Assembly (NCBI GenBank): GCA_964579795.1 | Contig: CAZOHM010000002.1 | Span: forward strand, 1 to 64,000 | Origin: JAEYFP01 sp964579795 | Lineage (GTDB): Bacteria; Bacillota; Clostridia; Lachnospirales; Lachnospiraceae | Length of the DNA stretch: 64,000 bases | Reading direction: 5' to 3' | In this document: one piece after another, positions 37,210-45,850 of the stretch | Layout of the letters: each line of letters starts with the position of its first letter | Position numbering within the stretch: position 1 is the stretch's first letter | Program-made: the position numbers and the translations under genes | Notes under the pieces: generated by a model | Database searches by the model: none | What the model saw: the letters and a program-made list of their open reading frames with translations, nothing else | What the model was told of the DNA's origin: nothing

Positions 37210-37911
37210 TTACTCTGAAATCAACATATCTAAAAAGCTTAGAGCATGTTCTGGATGTGGAGCGTTGATGGCAATTGTAAAGACAGGACGCTTGCCATCC
37301 TCATTCATGTCTGGGAAGGTGCCGGCAGTTCCCTGATCATTTAAATATGTGCAGGTGTCCATATAAATTCCGACTGCACGTTTCCTGCCCTCAGTCGTGG
37401 AGTAATAGTATTCATATCCTCTGTCAGCGAGCATTGCCTTTTGCTCTTCGCTCAACAAAGTCTCTATATCTGCAAATGCATCTATACTAGCGTAGTTTTG
37501 CATGATATCTTCCGGTCCAATCACACAGTCAAGTGAATCACTGGAATACAAAACCATGATTTTCTGCTGATTTCCCATTGTGAGCTGGTCTGACATATCA
37601 TCTGTCATTTGCATGGAAAAATCAATGTAGAGGTTGTTTTTATCAAGATCTACATTCTCTTTGGATGCATAATCTGCAAGTACAGTGGACTTGTCCTCGT
37701 ATACAAAATCAGAATTGATAACAACGGAATAAAGATAAACGGGTCTGCTGCTCCCAATCCAGTCGTGTATAAATATTGAAAGAAAAATAACTGCAATAAG
37801 CCCCCCAATAATCCATCCCTTATAGTATTCCCAGATATATCCGATTTTTCCTTTTAGCGACATATCCTTTATTTTATTTGTTTCCTGTTTGATTTCGTCC
37901 GAGATGGCCAT
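37210..37911 (-). CDS. Single-pass membrane protein of unknown function
   Basis: A 233-residue protein with a basic, Lys-rich N terminus, a hydrophobic helix around residues 35-52 (GLIAVIFLSIFIHDW) and an extracytoplasmic domain of about 175 residues with many Asp and Tyr and no Cys until DTCTY near residue 194. I do not recognise a catalytic motif. The start at 37911 follows GGAAGGAAGG; an in-frame ATG nine codons upstream lacks this site. It is convergent with niaR (23-nt gap). Its leader contains a perfect 7-bp inverted repeat. Similar proteins seem usual in Lachnospiraceae; no function is proposed. Confidence 0.72.
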   Translation of the reverse strand: MAISDEIKQETNKIKDMSLKGKIGYIWEYYKGWIIGGLIAVIFLSIFIHDWIGSSRPVYLYSVVINSDFVYEDKSTVLADYASKENVDLDKNNLYIDFSMQMTDDMSDQLTMGNQQKIMVLYSSDSLDCVIGPEDIMQNYASIDAFADIETLLSEEQKAMLADRGYEYYYSTTEGRKRAVGIYMDTCTYLNDQGTAGTFPDMNEDGKRPVFTIAINAPHPEHALSFLDMLISE

Positions 37912-37929
37912 TTTGTTCCTTCCTTCCGG

Positions 37930-37956
37930 TCTGACCATGCTGTTCTTTTGGTCAGA
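37930..37956. promoter_or_regulatory. Inverted repeat in the leader of the 37911 gene
   Basis: TCTGACC and GGTCAGA are separated by 13 nt, a perfect 7-bp dyad about 20-45 nt upstream of the minus-strand start. It could be an operator or a leader hairpin. The rest of the 273-nt divergent region contains only the plus-strand promoter below. Confidence 0.35.
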
Positions 37957-38092
37957 ATGTATTGATTTGATTGAACCGTACTTTGTGCAGTATGCTTTGC
38001 CCTTCTGTCCACTTTACAGAAAATAGTATGTTCTGTCAATTGTATGAGGGTGAAATATTTGTGAAGAATTTATTAAATTGCATTGGAAAGTG

Positions 38093-38121
38093 TTGAGAAG
38101 ATTTTCCTTATTTGTTATACT
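38093..38121 (+). promoter_or_regulatory. Sigma-A promoter of the 38185 gene
   Basis: TTGAGA at 38093-38098, a 17-bp spacer, and TATACT at 38116-38121, followed by a direct repeat of GTTATAC. The leader is about 57 nt. Confidence 0.6.
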
Positions 38122-38184
38122 GTTATACGAATGATTCAAAGTACAAAAGAGTACAGAGGATAGCAAAGAATGTGAGGAATTATT

Positions 38185-38685
38185 ATGAATGAATCCTATG
38201 TGGAATGTATGGTTGCAAGAAAACAGAATCCGTTTGCATTAGTCATCAGAATATTGGTATATGCATTTGCGGGTGCATTTTGTGTAATGGGAGTGATTGG
38301 CTATACACTAATGTTTGTACCGGGACTGGCAATGATTGCAGTTAGATATTTTCTATTGCCGGGAATGGATTTGGAGTTTGAATATCTATATCTGGATAAG
38401 GAAATTACTATTGATAAGGTTATGTCAAAACAGAAACGCAAGCGTGTGACAGTTCTGGATTTGAATAAGATGGAAGTAATGGCACCGATTCGTTCTCATG
38501 CACTTGATTCCTACAAAAGCCGGAATGTTTCCATGAAGGATTACAGCTCGAAAAATGCAGATGCTAATGTATTTGTAATAGCCTATCATGACAATAATAA
38601 GGAAGAGATGATTGCAATCGAACCGAATGTGGACATGCTCAAAGCAATTAAGACGGTTTTCCCCAGAAAGGTAATTGAATACTAA
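38185..38685 (+). CDS. Small membrane protein of unknown function (DUF6106-like)
   Basis: A 166-residue protein with two hydrophobic segments in the first 60 residues (VIRILVYAFAGAFCVMGVIG and a second around MFVPGLAMIAVRYF), then a basic and polar cytoplasmic part of about 100 residues. The length and order resemble a family of small Clostridia membrane proteins (DUF6106, tentative). GAGGA precedes the start. It has its own promoter and a terminator behind it, so it is a single-gene unit. No function can be read from the sequence. Confidence 0.68.
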   Translation: MNESYVECMVARKQNPFALVIRILVYAFAGAFCVMGVIGYTLMFVPGLAMIAVRYFLLPGMDLEFEYLYLDKEITIDKVMSKQKRKRVTVLDLNKMEVMAPIRSHALDSYKSRNVSMKDYSSKNADANVFVIAYHDNNKEEMIAIEPNVDMLKAIKTVFPRKVIEY

Positions 38686-38697
38686 CTAAGCGGCGAT

Positions 38698-38732
38698 AAA
38701 GCAGGTTTTGCAGAAATGTGGAACCTGCTTTT
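38698..38732 (+). terminator. Intrinsic terminator before guaB
   Basis: A perfect 10-bp stem AAAGCAGGTT with AACCTGCTTT, a 14-nt loop, and a short T-tract. Confidence 0.68.
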
Positions 38733-38791
38733 GCAACAAAAAATGCCAAAACTTTGGATTTTTTGTCGATAATTTTGTGTTGTTATAGTGA

Positions 38792-38820
38792 TTGACAGGT
38801 ATTACGCAGTTTGGTAAACT
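38792..38820 (+). promoter_or_regulatory. Sigma-A promoter of guaB
   Basis: A perfect TTGACA at 38792-38797, a 17-bp spacer, and TAAACT at 38815-38820. The leader is about 50 nt; I see no purine riboswitch in it. Confidence 0.62.
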
Positions 38821-38875
38821 TGAAAGAAGTTTTACGGAGGATGGACTGCGAGGGTTCAGTTGAAGGAGGAAGAAC

Positions 38876-40330
38876 ATGGGTCAGATTGTTTCTGAAGGAA
38901 TCACGTTTGATGATGTACTGTTGATACCGGGATATTCCAGCGTGATTGGTAATCAAGTTGATATTACGACGTATCTTACAAAGAGTATTAAGCTGAATAT
39001 TCCGATGATGAGTGCAGGGATGGATACTGTTACAGAGCATCGTATGGCGATTGCAATGGCAAGACAGGGCGGCATAGGAATCATTCACAAAAATATGTCT
39101 ATTGAAGCTCAGGCAGATGAGGTAGACAAAGTAAAGCGATCTGAGAATGGCGTTATTACAGATCCGTTTTCACTGTCACCGGAGCATACTTTGAAGGATG
39201 CAGATGAGCTGATGGCAAAGTTCAGAATTTCAGGAGTTCCTATTACAGAAGGAAAAAAGCTTGTCGGTATTATTACAAACCGTGACCTGAAATTTGAAAC
39301 CGATTTTACGCAGAAAATTAAGGAGTGTATGACATCAGAAGGGCTGATTACCGCACCTGAGGGGATTACTCTTGAAGAAGCAAAGAAGATTCTTGCAAAG
39401 GCAAGAAAGGAAAAGCTTCCGATTGTGGACAAGGACTTTAATTTAAAGGGCTTGATTACAATTAAAGATATAGAAAAGCAGATTAAATATCCGTTATCCG
39501 CAAAGGATGCACAGGGCAGGCTGCTTTGTGGTGCTGGTGTCGGTATTACTGCAAATGTACTGGAACGTGTTGAGGCACTTGTAAAGGCAAAGGTTGATGT
39601 TGTTGTATTGGATTCTGCACATGGTCATTCTGAGAATGTACTTCGTTGTGCAAGAATGATTAAAGAAGCATATCCTGATTTACAGCTGATTGGTGGTAAT
39701 GTAGCTACCGGTGCAGGTGCAAGGGCTTTGATTGAAGCTGGTGTAGATGCTGTAAAGGTAGGTATTGGACCGGGTTCTATCTGTACGACACGTATTGTAT
39801 CTGGTATTGGTGTGCCACAGGTGAGCGCAATTATGAACTGTTATGAAGCAGCAAAGGAATATGGGATTCCTATTATTGCTGATGGAGGAATTAAATATTC
39901 AGGTGATATGACAAAAGCGCTTGCTGCTGGAGCAAATGTCTGCATGATGGGCAGTATTTTTGCAGGCTGTGATGAAAGTCCGGGAACATTTGAATTATAT
40001 CAGGGAAGAAAATATAAAGTGTACAGAGGTATGGGTTCCATTTCTGCTATGGAAAACGGAAGTAAGGACAGATATTTTCAGGCAGATGCCAAAAAGCTTG
40101 TACCGGAAGGTGTAGAAGGTCGTGTCGCATATAAGGGAACAGTTGAAGACACGGTATTCCAGCTTGTTGGCGGTATTCGTTCCGGTATGGGATACTGCGG
40201 AACACCGACGATTGAGGAATTAAAGCAGAACAGCAAATTTGTAAAGATTTCTGCAGCTGCTTTGAAGGAGAGCCATCCACATGATATCCATATTACAAAA
40301 GAGGCTCCAAATTACAGCGTTGAAGAGTAA
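38876..40330 (+). CDS. guaB: IMP dehydrogenase
   Basis: A 484-residue cytoplasmic enzyme that oxidises IMP to XMP with NAD, the committed step of GMP synthesis. It has the standard TIM barrel interrupted by two CBS domains (about residues 92-200). The catalytic loop GPGSICTTR contains Cys303, and RGMGSISAM lies further on. AAGGAGG precedes the start. It has its own promoter and probably carries the downstream permease gene, 39 nt away without a terminator. Confidence 0.96.
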   Translation: MGQIVSEGITFDDVLLIPGYSSVIGNQVDITTYLTKSIKLNIPMMSAGMDTVTEHRMAIAMARQGGIGIIHKNMSIEAQADEVDKVKRSENGVITDPFSLSPEHTLKDADELMAKFRISGVPITEGKKLVGIITNRDLKFETDFTQKIKECMTSEGLITAPEGITLEEAKKILAKARKEKLPIVDKDFNLKGLITIKDIEKQIKYPLSAKDAQGRLLCGAGVGITANVLERVEALVKAKVDVVVLDSAHGHSENVLRCARMIKEAYPDLQLIGGNVATGAGARALIEAGVDAVKVGIGPGSICTTRIVSGIGVPQVSAIMNCYEAAKEYGIPIIADGGIKYSGDMTKALAAGANVCMMGSIFAGCDESPGTFELYQGRKYKVYRGMGSISAMENGSKDRYFQADAKKLVPEGVEGRVAYKGTVEDTVFQLVGGIRSGMGYCGTPTIEELKQNSKFVKISAAALKESHPHDIHITKEAPNYSVEE

Positions 40331-40369
40331 GTCGACTGCTTGCAATGAAGCGTTTTTAGAAAGGATTAA

Positions 40370-41149
40370 ATGATGGGTAGTTATATAGCAAGAGAATTGC
40401 GGGCTGCATTAAAGAGGAGATATACGTATGCCTACGTTCTCGGTATTCTGGTATTGTGTCTGCTGGCTAATATAGCAGTGATGGCATTTCGTACCATTTA
40501 TGGAACAAACGAGGGAACATATGCTTACAATCTGATAGAATATGCAACCTGGTGTTTTGTGATTCCTTATTACAGTTGTATTTTTATTGCGGATATGGCG
40601 TTTGGAAAGACTTATCCCAATCCTCATATCAAGGACAACATCACAAAAAACCTGAATCGGACAAAGATTTATTTTTCAAAGCTGATTACGGAAATTGTGC
40701 TGGCAAGTTTTTTTGTATTGATTGCATTTGTTATGTTGATTAGTATTACAACGATATTCCAGTTTAGAGACGGAACAATCAGTGCATATACGATTCAGGA
40801 TTTTGCAGAGAAGATGTTGTATGCAGTTCCGCTCTGGGTGGCCGGTATTTCGTTTGGCAATATGTTTTTATTCCTGTTTGAAAACAAGAAAAAAGCCTAT
40901 GCCTGCTTCTTTGTACTGACCTTTGCAATCCCGAGAGTGATTATGCAGCTTGCGGCTGAGCCGCTTGAGCTTGTACCGTTTAAGTTTTTAAGAACGTACC
41001 TGATTACACAGAATTTCAGTCTTTTACCTTATCCGGCTGATCCGGCGCGTAATATTCCGCTGACGATTGCATTGGGACTGATTTATGCAGCGATTGCATG
41101 TGTGATTGGTGTTGTATCCTATAACAGGAAAAAGGTGGACTATTTATAG
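40370..41149 (+). CDS. ABC-2-type permease-like membrane protein
   Basis: A 259-residue protein with about six hydrophobic segments and the general look of an ABC-2 transporter permease: a basic N terminus leading into a long first helix, a pair of helices after NPHIKDNITKNLNRTKIYFSK, and a last helix near the C terminus. No ATPase partner is encoded beside it, which is unusual for a complete ABC exporter; a distant ATPase may serve it. Two adjacent ATG codons (40370 and 40373) are possible starts after AAGGA. The stop codon lies inside the stem of the terminator that follows. Confidence 0.66.
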   Translation: MMGSYIARELRAALKRRYTYAYVLGILVLCLLANIAVMAFRTIYGTNEGTYAYNLIEYATWCFVIPYYSCIFIADMAFGKTYPNPHIKDNITKNLNRTKIYFSKLITEIVLASFFVLIAFVMLISITTIFQFRDGTISAYTIQDFAEKMLYAVPLWVAGISFGNMFLFLFENKKKAYACFFVLTFAIPRVIMQLAAEPLELVPFKFLRTYLITQNFSLLPYPADPARNIPLTIALGLIYAAIACVIGVVSYNRKKVDYL

Positions 41150-41160
41150 TCTGCCTTTTT
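41129..41160 (+). terminator. Terminator overlapping the permease stop codon
   Basis: A 14-bp stem (AAAAAGGTGGACTA with TAGTCTGCCTTTTT, two G-T pairs) with a TTTA loop. The stop codon TAG forms the start of the 3' arm. Confidence 0.78.
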
Positions 41161-41172
41161 CTTTACGTAGAT

Positions 41173-41200
41173 TTTACATTCATTTTGCATTTCCTATGAT
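41173..41200 (+). promoter_or_regulatory. Candidate promoter of the Na/Pi cotransporter gene
   Basis: TTTACA at 41173-41178, a 16-bp spacer, and TATGAT at 41195-41200. The leader is about 65 nt. Confidence 0.48.
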
Positions 41201-41271
41201 ATAGTTATTATGGCTTGAACAGTTATAGCTGGTTGTTAATATACGGTATGCAATGTAAATGGAGGAAAATG

Positions 41272-42927
41272 ATGAGTATATCTGATGTGGGAATGTTATT
41301 TCATTTTGCAGGTGGTCTTGGCTTTTTTCTGTATGGAATGAATCAGATGGCGGATGGACTGCAAAAATCTGCCGGAAATAAAATGAAAAATCTGCTCGGG
41401 TATTTGACGAATAATCGTATGGTTGCGATTCTTGTCGGTACACTTGTAACTGCGATTATTCAAAGCAGTTCTGCGACGACAGTTATGGTAGTAGGATTTG
41501 TTAATGCTGGAATTATGGATTTGACCCAGGCTGTTGGTGTCATTATGGGAGCAAATATTGGAACGACTGTAACAGCGTGGATTGTTTCTTTGGGCTCATT
41601 CAGTTCTGTTTTGAAGCCTGAGTTTTTTGCACCGCTGCTTGTTGGAATAGGTGCTTTTGTTCTTCTGTTTTGTAAATCAGGTAAAAAACGGGATATTGGA
41701 GAAATTCTGATAGGATTTGGTGCTCTGTTTATAGGTCTTAGCTTTATGTCAGGCGCCATCGAGCCATACAGAGATGCTCCTGTTTTTTCGGATGCATTTC
41801 GGTTGCTTGGAAGTAATCCTATTCTTGGACTTCTTGCGGGATTTGTTGTAACAGGAATTATCCAGAGTTCTTCTGCTTCGGTTGGTATTTTGCAGACACT
41901 TGCCATGAATGGGATGGTGACATGGAATTCTGCTGTATACATTACACTTGGACAGAACATTGGTACATGTGTGACAGCACTTATCTCGAGTGTTGGAACA
42001 GGGAAAAATGCCAAGCGTGCTGCTGTGATTCATTTACTGTTCAATATCATTGGTGCAGTTCTGATGGGATTGTTTATGTTTGGCTTGTTCTCGTTTGAGA
42101 AAGAATTTGCAGCAAGTAAAATCAGCAGCGTTGAAATTTCCATTTTCCATACAATATTTAATATTGCAAATACGATTGTACTGCTGCCATTTGGAAAACT
42201 GCTTGTTAAGCTTTCTGGCATGATTGTCAAGGGAGAAGATGAAATCAAAGAGGATGATGCAGTTGTTTCAGCAATCCGCCATATGGATGACAGAATTCTG
42301 GAAACGCCCTCCTTTGCTGTAGAAACGGTAAAAAAGGAAGTTGTCAGCATGGGAAGATTTGCTTCCGAACATTTTTCGCTGGCTGTAGAAGCACTTAAAG
42401 AAAAAAATATAAAAAAGATTAAAAAAGTACGGAAGATGGAGCAGACAATGGATCGTCTAGCTGAATTGACTACAGAATATCTTGTCAAGGTAAGTAATTT
42501 GTCGCTGTCAAATGAACAGCATCTTGTTGTGAATTACATGTTTAACGCTGTGACGGATATTGAGAGAATTGGTGATCACTGTGATAATCTTGCGGAGCTT
42601 GCAGAAAAATACAGTAATGATGATTCGGAATTTTCTGAAAAGGCAACAAAAGGACTGGATAAAATATTTAAGCTAACACAGGAGGCTGTTGACCATTCTC
42701 TAGATGCATTGGAAAAGAATGATATTCAGGAAGCAAAGCTGACAGAGACCTGCGAACAGCAGGTGGACATGTTGGAAAAGGAACTTAGAAAAGCACATAT
42801 GAAACGTCTTTCAAACAAGCAGTGTAATGCAACGAAAGGTATCATTTTTTTGGATGCGTTGACAAATATTGAACGTGTATCTGATCATGCAATGAATGTT
42901 GCTGATTATATTCTTGAAGAAAAATGA
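41272..42927 (+). CDS. Na/phosphate cotransporter with PhoU-like C-terminal domain
   Basis: A 551-residue protein of the NptA/YjbB Na/Pi cotransporter family. Two inverted membrane repeats carry the family motifs QSSSATT (from residue 64) and QSSSAS (from residue 198). After about eight helices a cytoplasmic PhoU-like helical region follows (from about residue 325), containing two copies of an ER(I/V)(G/S)DH pattern. The family moves inorganic phosphate with sodium; in bacteria export has also been proposed. The ATG at 41272 has GGAGG six bases before it; the adjacent ATG at 41269 is nearly as good. Single-gene unit. Confidence 0.88.
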   Translation: MSISDVGMLFHFAGGLGFFLYGMNQMADGLQKSAGNKMKNLLGYLTNNRMVAILVGTLVTAIIQSSSATTVMVVGFVNAGIMDLTQAVGVIMGANIGTTVTAWIVSLGSFSSVLKPEFFAPLLVGIGAFVLLFCKSGKKRDIGEILIGFGALFIGLSFMSGAIEPYRDAPVFSDAFRLLGSNPILGLLAGFVVTGIIQSSSASVGILQTLAMNGMVTWNSAVYITLGQNIGTCVTALISSVGTGKNAKRAAVIHLLFNIIGAVLMGLFMFGLFSFEKEFAASKISSVEISIFHTIFNIANTIVLLPFGKLLVKLSGMIVKGEDEIKEDDAVVSAIRHMDDRILETPSFAVETVKKEVVSMGRFASEHFSLAVEALKEKNIKKIKKVRKMEQTMDRLAELTTEYLVKVSNLSLSNEQHLVVNYMFNAVTDIERIGDHCDNLAELAEKYSNDDSEFSEKATKGLDKIFKLTQEAVDHSLDALEKNDIQEAKLTETCEQQVDMLEKELRKAHMKRLSNKQCNATKGIIFLDALTNIERVSDHAMNVADYILEEK

Positions 42928-42980
42928 TAGATTTTGTAGATTTTGTACGAAATTTTTCATATTATTTGTGGAAATTCTTG

Positions 42981-43009
42981 TTGAAAAAACCGCTCTTTTC
43001 GTGTATGCT
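42981..43009 (+). promoter_or_regulatory. Sigma-A promoter of the GGDEF-EAL gene
   Basis: TTGAAA at 42981-42986, a 17-bp spacer, and TATGCT at 43004-43009. The leader is about 29 nt. Confidence 0.58.
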
Positions 43010-43044
43010 AGTATTATCGCATTAAAGTATGAAAGGATGTCGTT

Positions 43045-45708
43045 ATGACTTATGTGGAAGACACAGACCGTCCTTCTTTATTTCCCCAAATGACAATTGA
43101 CATTGGAGAACTGCAAAAGACACAGGATGTATATTCTCAACTTACTAATCTGTTTATTTTTTGTGTAAACAATCAGGGAGAACGTATTACTGAAATGTCC
43201 GGCAATCCGGATGAGATTATCAGAGTGATGGGTCTTTTAGAGGAATCACAAATTTCGTCTGTCATCAGACGTGTTTTGGATAGTCCTGTGGAAGAACAGG
43301 TAGTGGAGGATACTGGGTATTCAAATGTGAAAATTGCTAGCATTGCTATCAGAACGAGTGGAAAACTGGTACTATGCTGGTTTATTTGTGGTATTTTGGA
43401 TACTGCTGCAGACGAGAACGCAGTATTGAATGTCAAATCGACGATTACCTATGCAAGCTTTATGAAATCAATTGATTTGCTGCGAGTGATGTCCAAAAAG
43501 ATTTATGCCAATGCTTTTCTTGTTGAAAATGCAGTCGCAGAGTCTAAGCGCAGTAAAAATGCTGAAATGGAAATGGTTCGTACGTTAAAGCGCAGTGAAT
43601 CAATGACAGAGATTGTTCAGCTGCTTGACAGCGATGAAAGTTTTGAAGAAGTTTCAAATAAAATTCTTGAGTTTACCGGACGGTATTCTCAAATTTCGCA
43701 TGCATATGTTCTTCGCCCGAGTGCGAATGAGGATAGTATAGATATTCTTGGTTCCTACGCAGGTAGTGAGCAGACAACGCTTGACGATGTGATTCATGCG
43801 TTATCTGTTGAGGATTTGTGCTCAATTGGGGACAAGCCTGCAGTTATTTCGTTTAAGACTAAAATTGATGAGCCGATTCGAGAGTGGCTTGATTCTATCA
43901 GTATTTCTGCTCTTGTTATTCTGCCCGTTTTTATTAATCATGTTGCCGCCATGTATGTTGTGTTTGCAGATAATACCGTGAACAAAGCGTGGGAGCTTGA
44001 TGAAATCAAATTCTTTGGCGATGCAGCCAGGGTGCTTCAAAGTGTTTTGACAAAGCGTATTCAGAAGAACTCACTTGCAAGCTCCTACAAATCGCTCGAG
44101 GCAATTCTGGACAATGTCGGAAGTGCAATTTATGTCAAGGACATGGAAGCAGGAGAGATTCTGTTTGCAAACCGGATTTTCAAGAATACATTTGAATTTG
44201 AGATGCTGGATGGCACAGTGGAGACTTTGTTTGAGACAAATCAGAAGTATAACACAAATGCTTCTTATTATGAGATTCATTATAAGGAGAAGAGCCGCTG
44301 GTATGATCTGCATACTACATTTATCCGCTGGGTAGACGGACGCAGAGTGCTCCTCAGTTCTATTTTTGATGTGACTGACAAAAAGCTGTATCAGCAGAAG
44401 ATTGAACAGCAGGCAAATAATGATTTTCTGACAGGACTGTATAACAGAATGTGCTGTGAGAGAGATCTTGTTAAGTATATTGATGAAGCAAAGATGAATA
44501 ACACAAAGGGTGCAGTACTGTATCTGGATCTGGACGATTTTAAGCATATTAACGATGGTCTGGGTCATCAGTATGGTGATGTTCTGCTGAAGGCGATTTC
44601 GCACAGTCTGCAGCGTATTGACGGGGTGGAAAATACCTGCTACCGTATGGGCGGCGACGAATTTATTATTATCATTCCAGCAACAAGCTATGGACGGTTT
44701 GAAAGTATTATCGAAGAAATTCGTGTTGTATTTAATAAACCATGGTTCTTGAAGGGTGCAGATTATTATTGTACGACAAGTATGGGTATTGTTACTTTCC
44801 CTGATGAGGGTGAGACCGTACAGGATTTGATTAAAAAAGCTGATATTGCCATGTATGAGGCAAAGAAGAGCGGTAAGAACAGAACAGCTTATTATGCTGA
44901 AAATGCTGATTCCTTATCAAACAAGCGTCTGGATATGGAAAAGAATATGCGTGATGCAACTTCCGAGGGATACAAGGAGTTTGAAGTATATTATCAGCCA
45001 ATTGCAGATATTCGCAAGAGTGGCTCTCCATGTACCGGAGCAGAAGCATTGATTCGCTGGAATTCCAGTGAGCTTGGTTTTGTTTCACCTGCTGAATTTA
45101 TACCATTAGCAGAATATCTTGGTCTGATTAATCCGATTGGAAATTATGTTCTTCGTGAGGCGTGCAAGGCCTGCAAACAGTGGAATGAATCAGGGCATCC
45201 ATATTATAAGGTTAATGTGAATCTTTCGGTTGTTCAGCTTTTACAGAATGATATTGTTGAAACAGTTGAGGATATTATTAAAGAAACAGGTATCAATCCA
45301 CGTAATCTGACTTTAGAGGTTACAGAGAGTCTTGCAATTAATGATATGGAACGTATGAAGGATATTCTTGGAAAGATTAAGCGTCTTGGTGTTCGAATTG
45401 CGCTGGATGACTTTGGAACAGGCTATTCCTCATTGAATCATATTCGTGAAATTCCGCTTGATGTAATCAAGGTTGATCAGAGCTTTGTGGAAGAGCTTGC
45501 AGTTGACCAGTATGCGCAGGCATTTGTAAAGATGGTTGGCGAACTCGCGACAGCACTTGGTGTAAAGGTCTGTGTAGAAGGAATAGAAACGGCAGAACAG
45601 TTCAAGGTGCTCGACAATATGAATGTTCGGCTTGTCCAGGGCTTCTATTTTGACCGCCCAATGCCAAGGGCACAGTTTGAAAGTAAATATATAAATGAAG
45701 CACATTGA
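43045..45708 (+). CDS. Cyclic-di-GMP turnover protein with sensory, PAS, GGDEF and EAL domains
   Basis: An 887-residue soluble protein. The N-terminal 150 residues contain a sensory region that may be PocR-like, followed by a GAF-like stretch (about 185-335), a PAS domain (about 350-450), a GGDEF domain with intact GGDEF at 536-540 and DLDDFKHIND, and an EAL domain with intact EAL at 667-669, DDFGTGYSSL and QGFYFDRP. Both the cyclase and phosphodiesterase motifs are complete, so it could make or break c-di-GMP, switched by the sensory domains. No RxxD inhibitory site is seen before the GGDEF motif. No membrane helix is present. AAAGGA precedes the start. Confidence 0.9.
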   Translation: MTYVEDTDRPSLFPQMTIDIGELQKTQDVYSQLTNLFIFCVNNQGERITEMSGNPDEIIRVMGLLEESQISSVIRRVLDSPVEEQVVEDTGYSNVKIASIAIRTSGKLVLCWFICGILDTAADENAVLNVKSTITYASFMKSIDLLRVMSKKIYANAFLVENAVAESKRSKNAEMEMVRTLKRSESMTEIVQLLDSDESFEEVSNKILEFTGRYSQISHAYVLRPSANEDSIDILGSYAGSEQTTLDDVIHALSVEDLCSIGDKPAVISFKTKIDEPIREWLDSISISALVILPVFINHVAAMYVVFADNTVNKAWELDEIKFFGDAARVLQSVLTKRIQKNSLASSYKSLEAILDNVGSAIYVKDMEAGEILFANRIFKNTFEFEMLDGTVETLFETNQKYNTNASYYEIHYKEKSRWYDLHTTFIRWVDGRRVLLSSIFDVTDKKLYQQKIEQQANNDFLTGLYNRMCCERDLVKYIDEAKMNNTKGAVLYLDLDDFKHINDGLGHQYGDVLLKAISHSLQRIDGVENTCYRMGGDEFIIIIPATSYGRFESIIEEIRVVFNKPWFLKGADYYCTTSMGIVTFPDEGETVQDLIKKADIAMYEAKKSGKNRTAYYAENADSLSNKRLDMEKNMRDATSEGYKEFEVYYQPIADIRKSGSPCTGAEALIRWNSSELGFVSPAEFIPLAEYLGLINPIGNYVLREACKACKQWNESGHPYYKVNVNLSVVQLLQNDIVETVEDIIKETGINPRNLTLEVTESLAINDMERMKDILGKIKRLGVRIALDDFGTGYSSLNHIREIPLDVIKVDQSFVEELAVDQYAQAFVKMVGELATALGVKVCVEGIETAEQFKVLDNMNVRLVQGFYFDRPMPRAQFESKYINEAH

Positions 45709-45744
45709 TGAATTACTATAAAATGAGACTTGTTCATGAATTAT

Positions 45745-45772
45745 TTGATTGCAGATTTACATAATGTATGAT
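45745..45772 (+). promoter_or_regulatory. Possible promoter upstream of the terminator before the TetR gene
   Basis: TTGATT at 45745-45750, a 16-bp spacer, and TATGAT at 45767-45772. Transcription would start at about 45779, directly at the hairpin, so this may be a chance match in AT-rich DNA or an attenuated promoter. Confidence 0.3.
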
Positions 45773-45778
45773 ATATTA

Positions 45779-45807
45779 TGCTTGACTGAAAAGGTCAAGC
45801 ATTTTTT
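45779..45807 (+). terminator. Intrinsic terminator between the GGDEF-EAL and TetR genes
   Basis: A perfect 8-bp stem TGCTTGAC with GTCAAGCA, a 7-nt loop and six T. Confidence 0.82.
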
Positions 45808-45850
45808 GTGTAATAAGCCGATGAAACTATAAATGGAGGACGATAGTTAA

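Noticed and set aside
38686..38875. Purine riboswitch before guaB
   Set aside because: The leader after the promoter is only about 50 nt and shows no three-way-junction pattern; the hairpin at 38698 lies upstream of the promoter.
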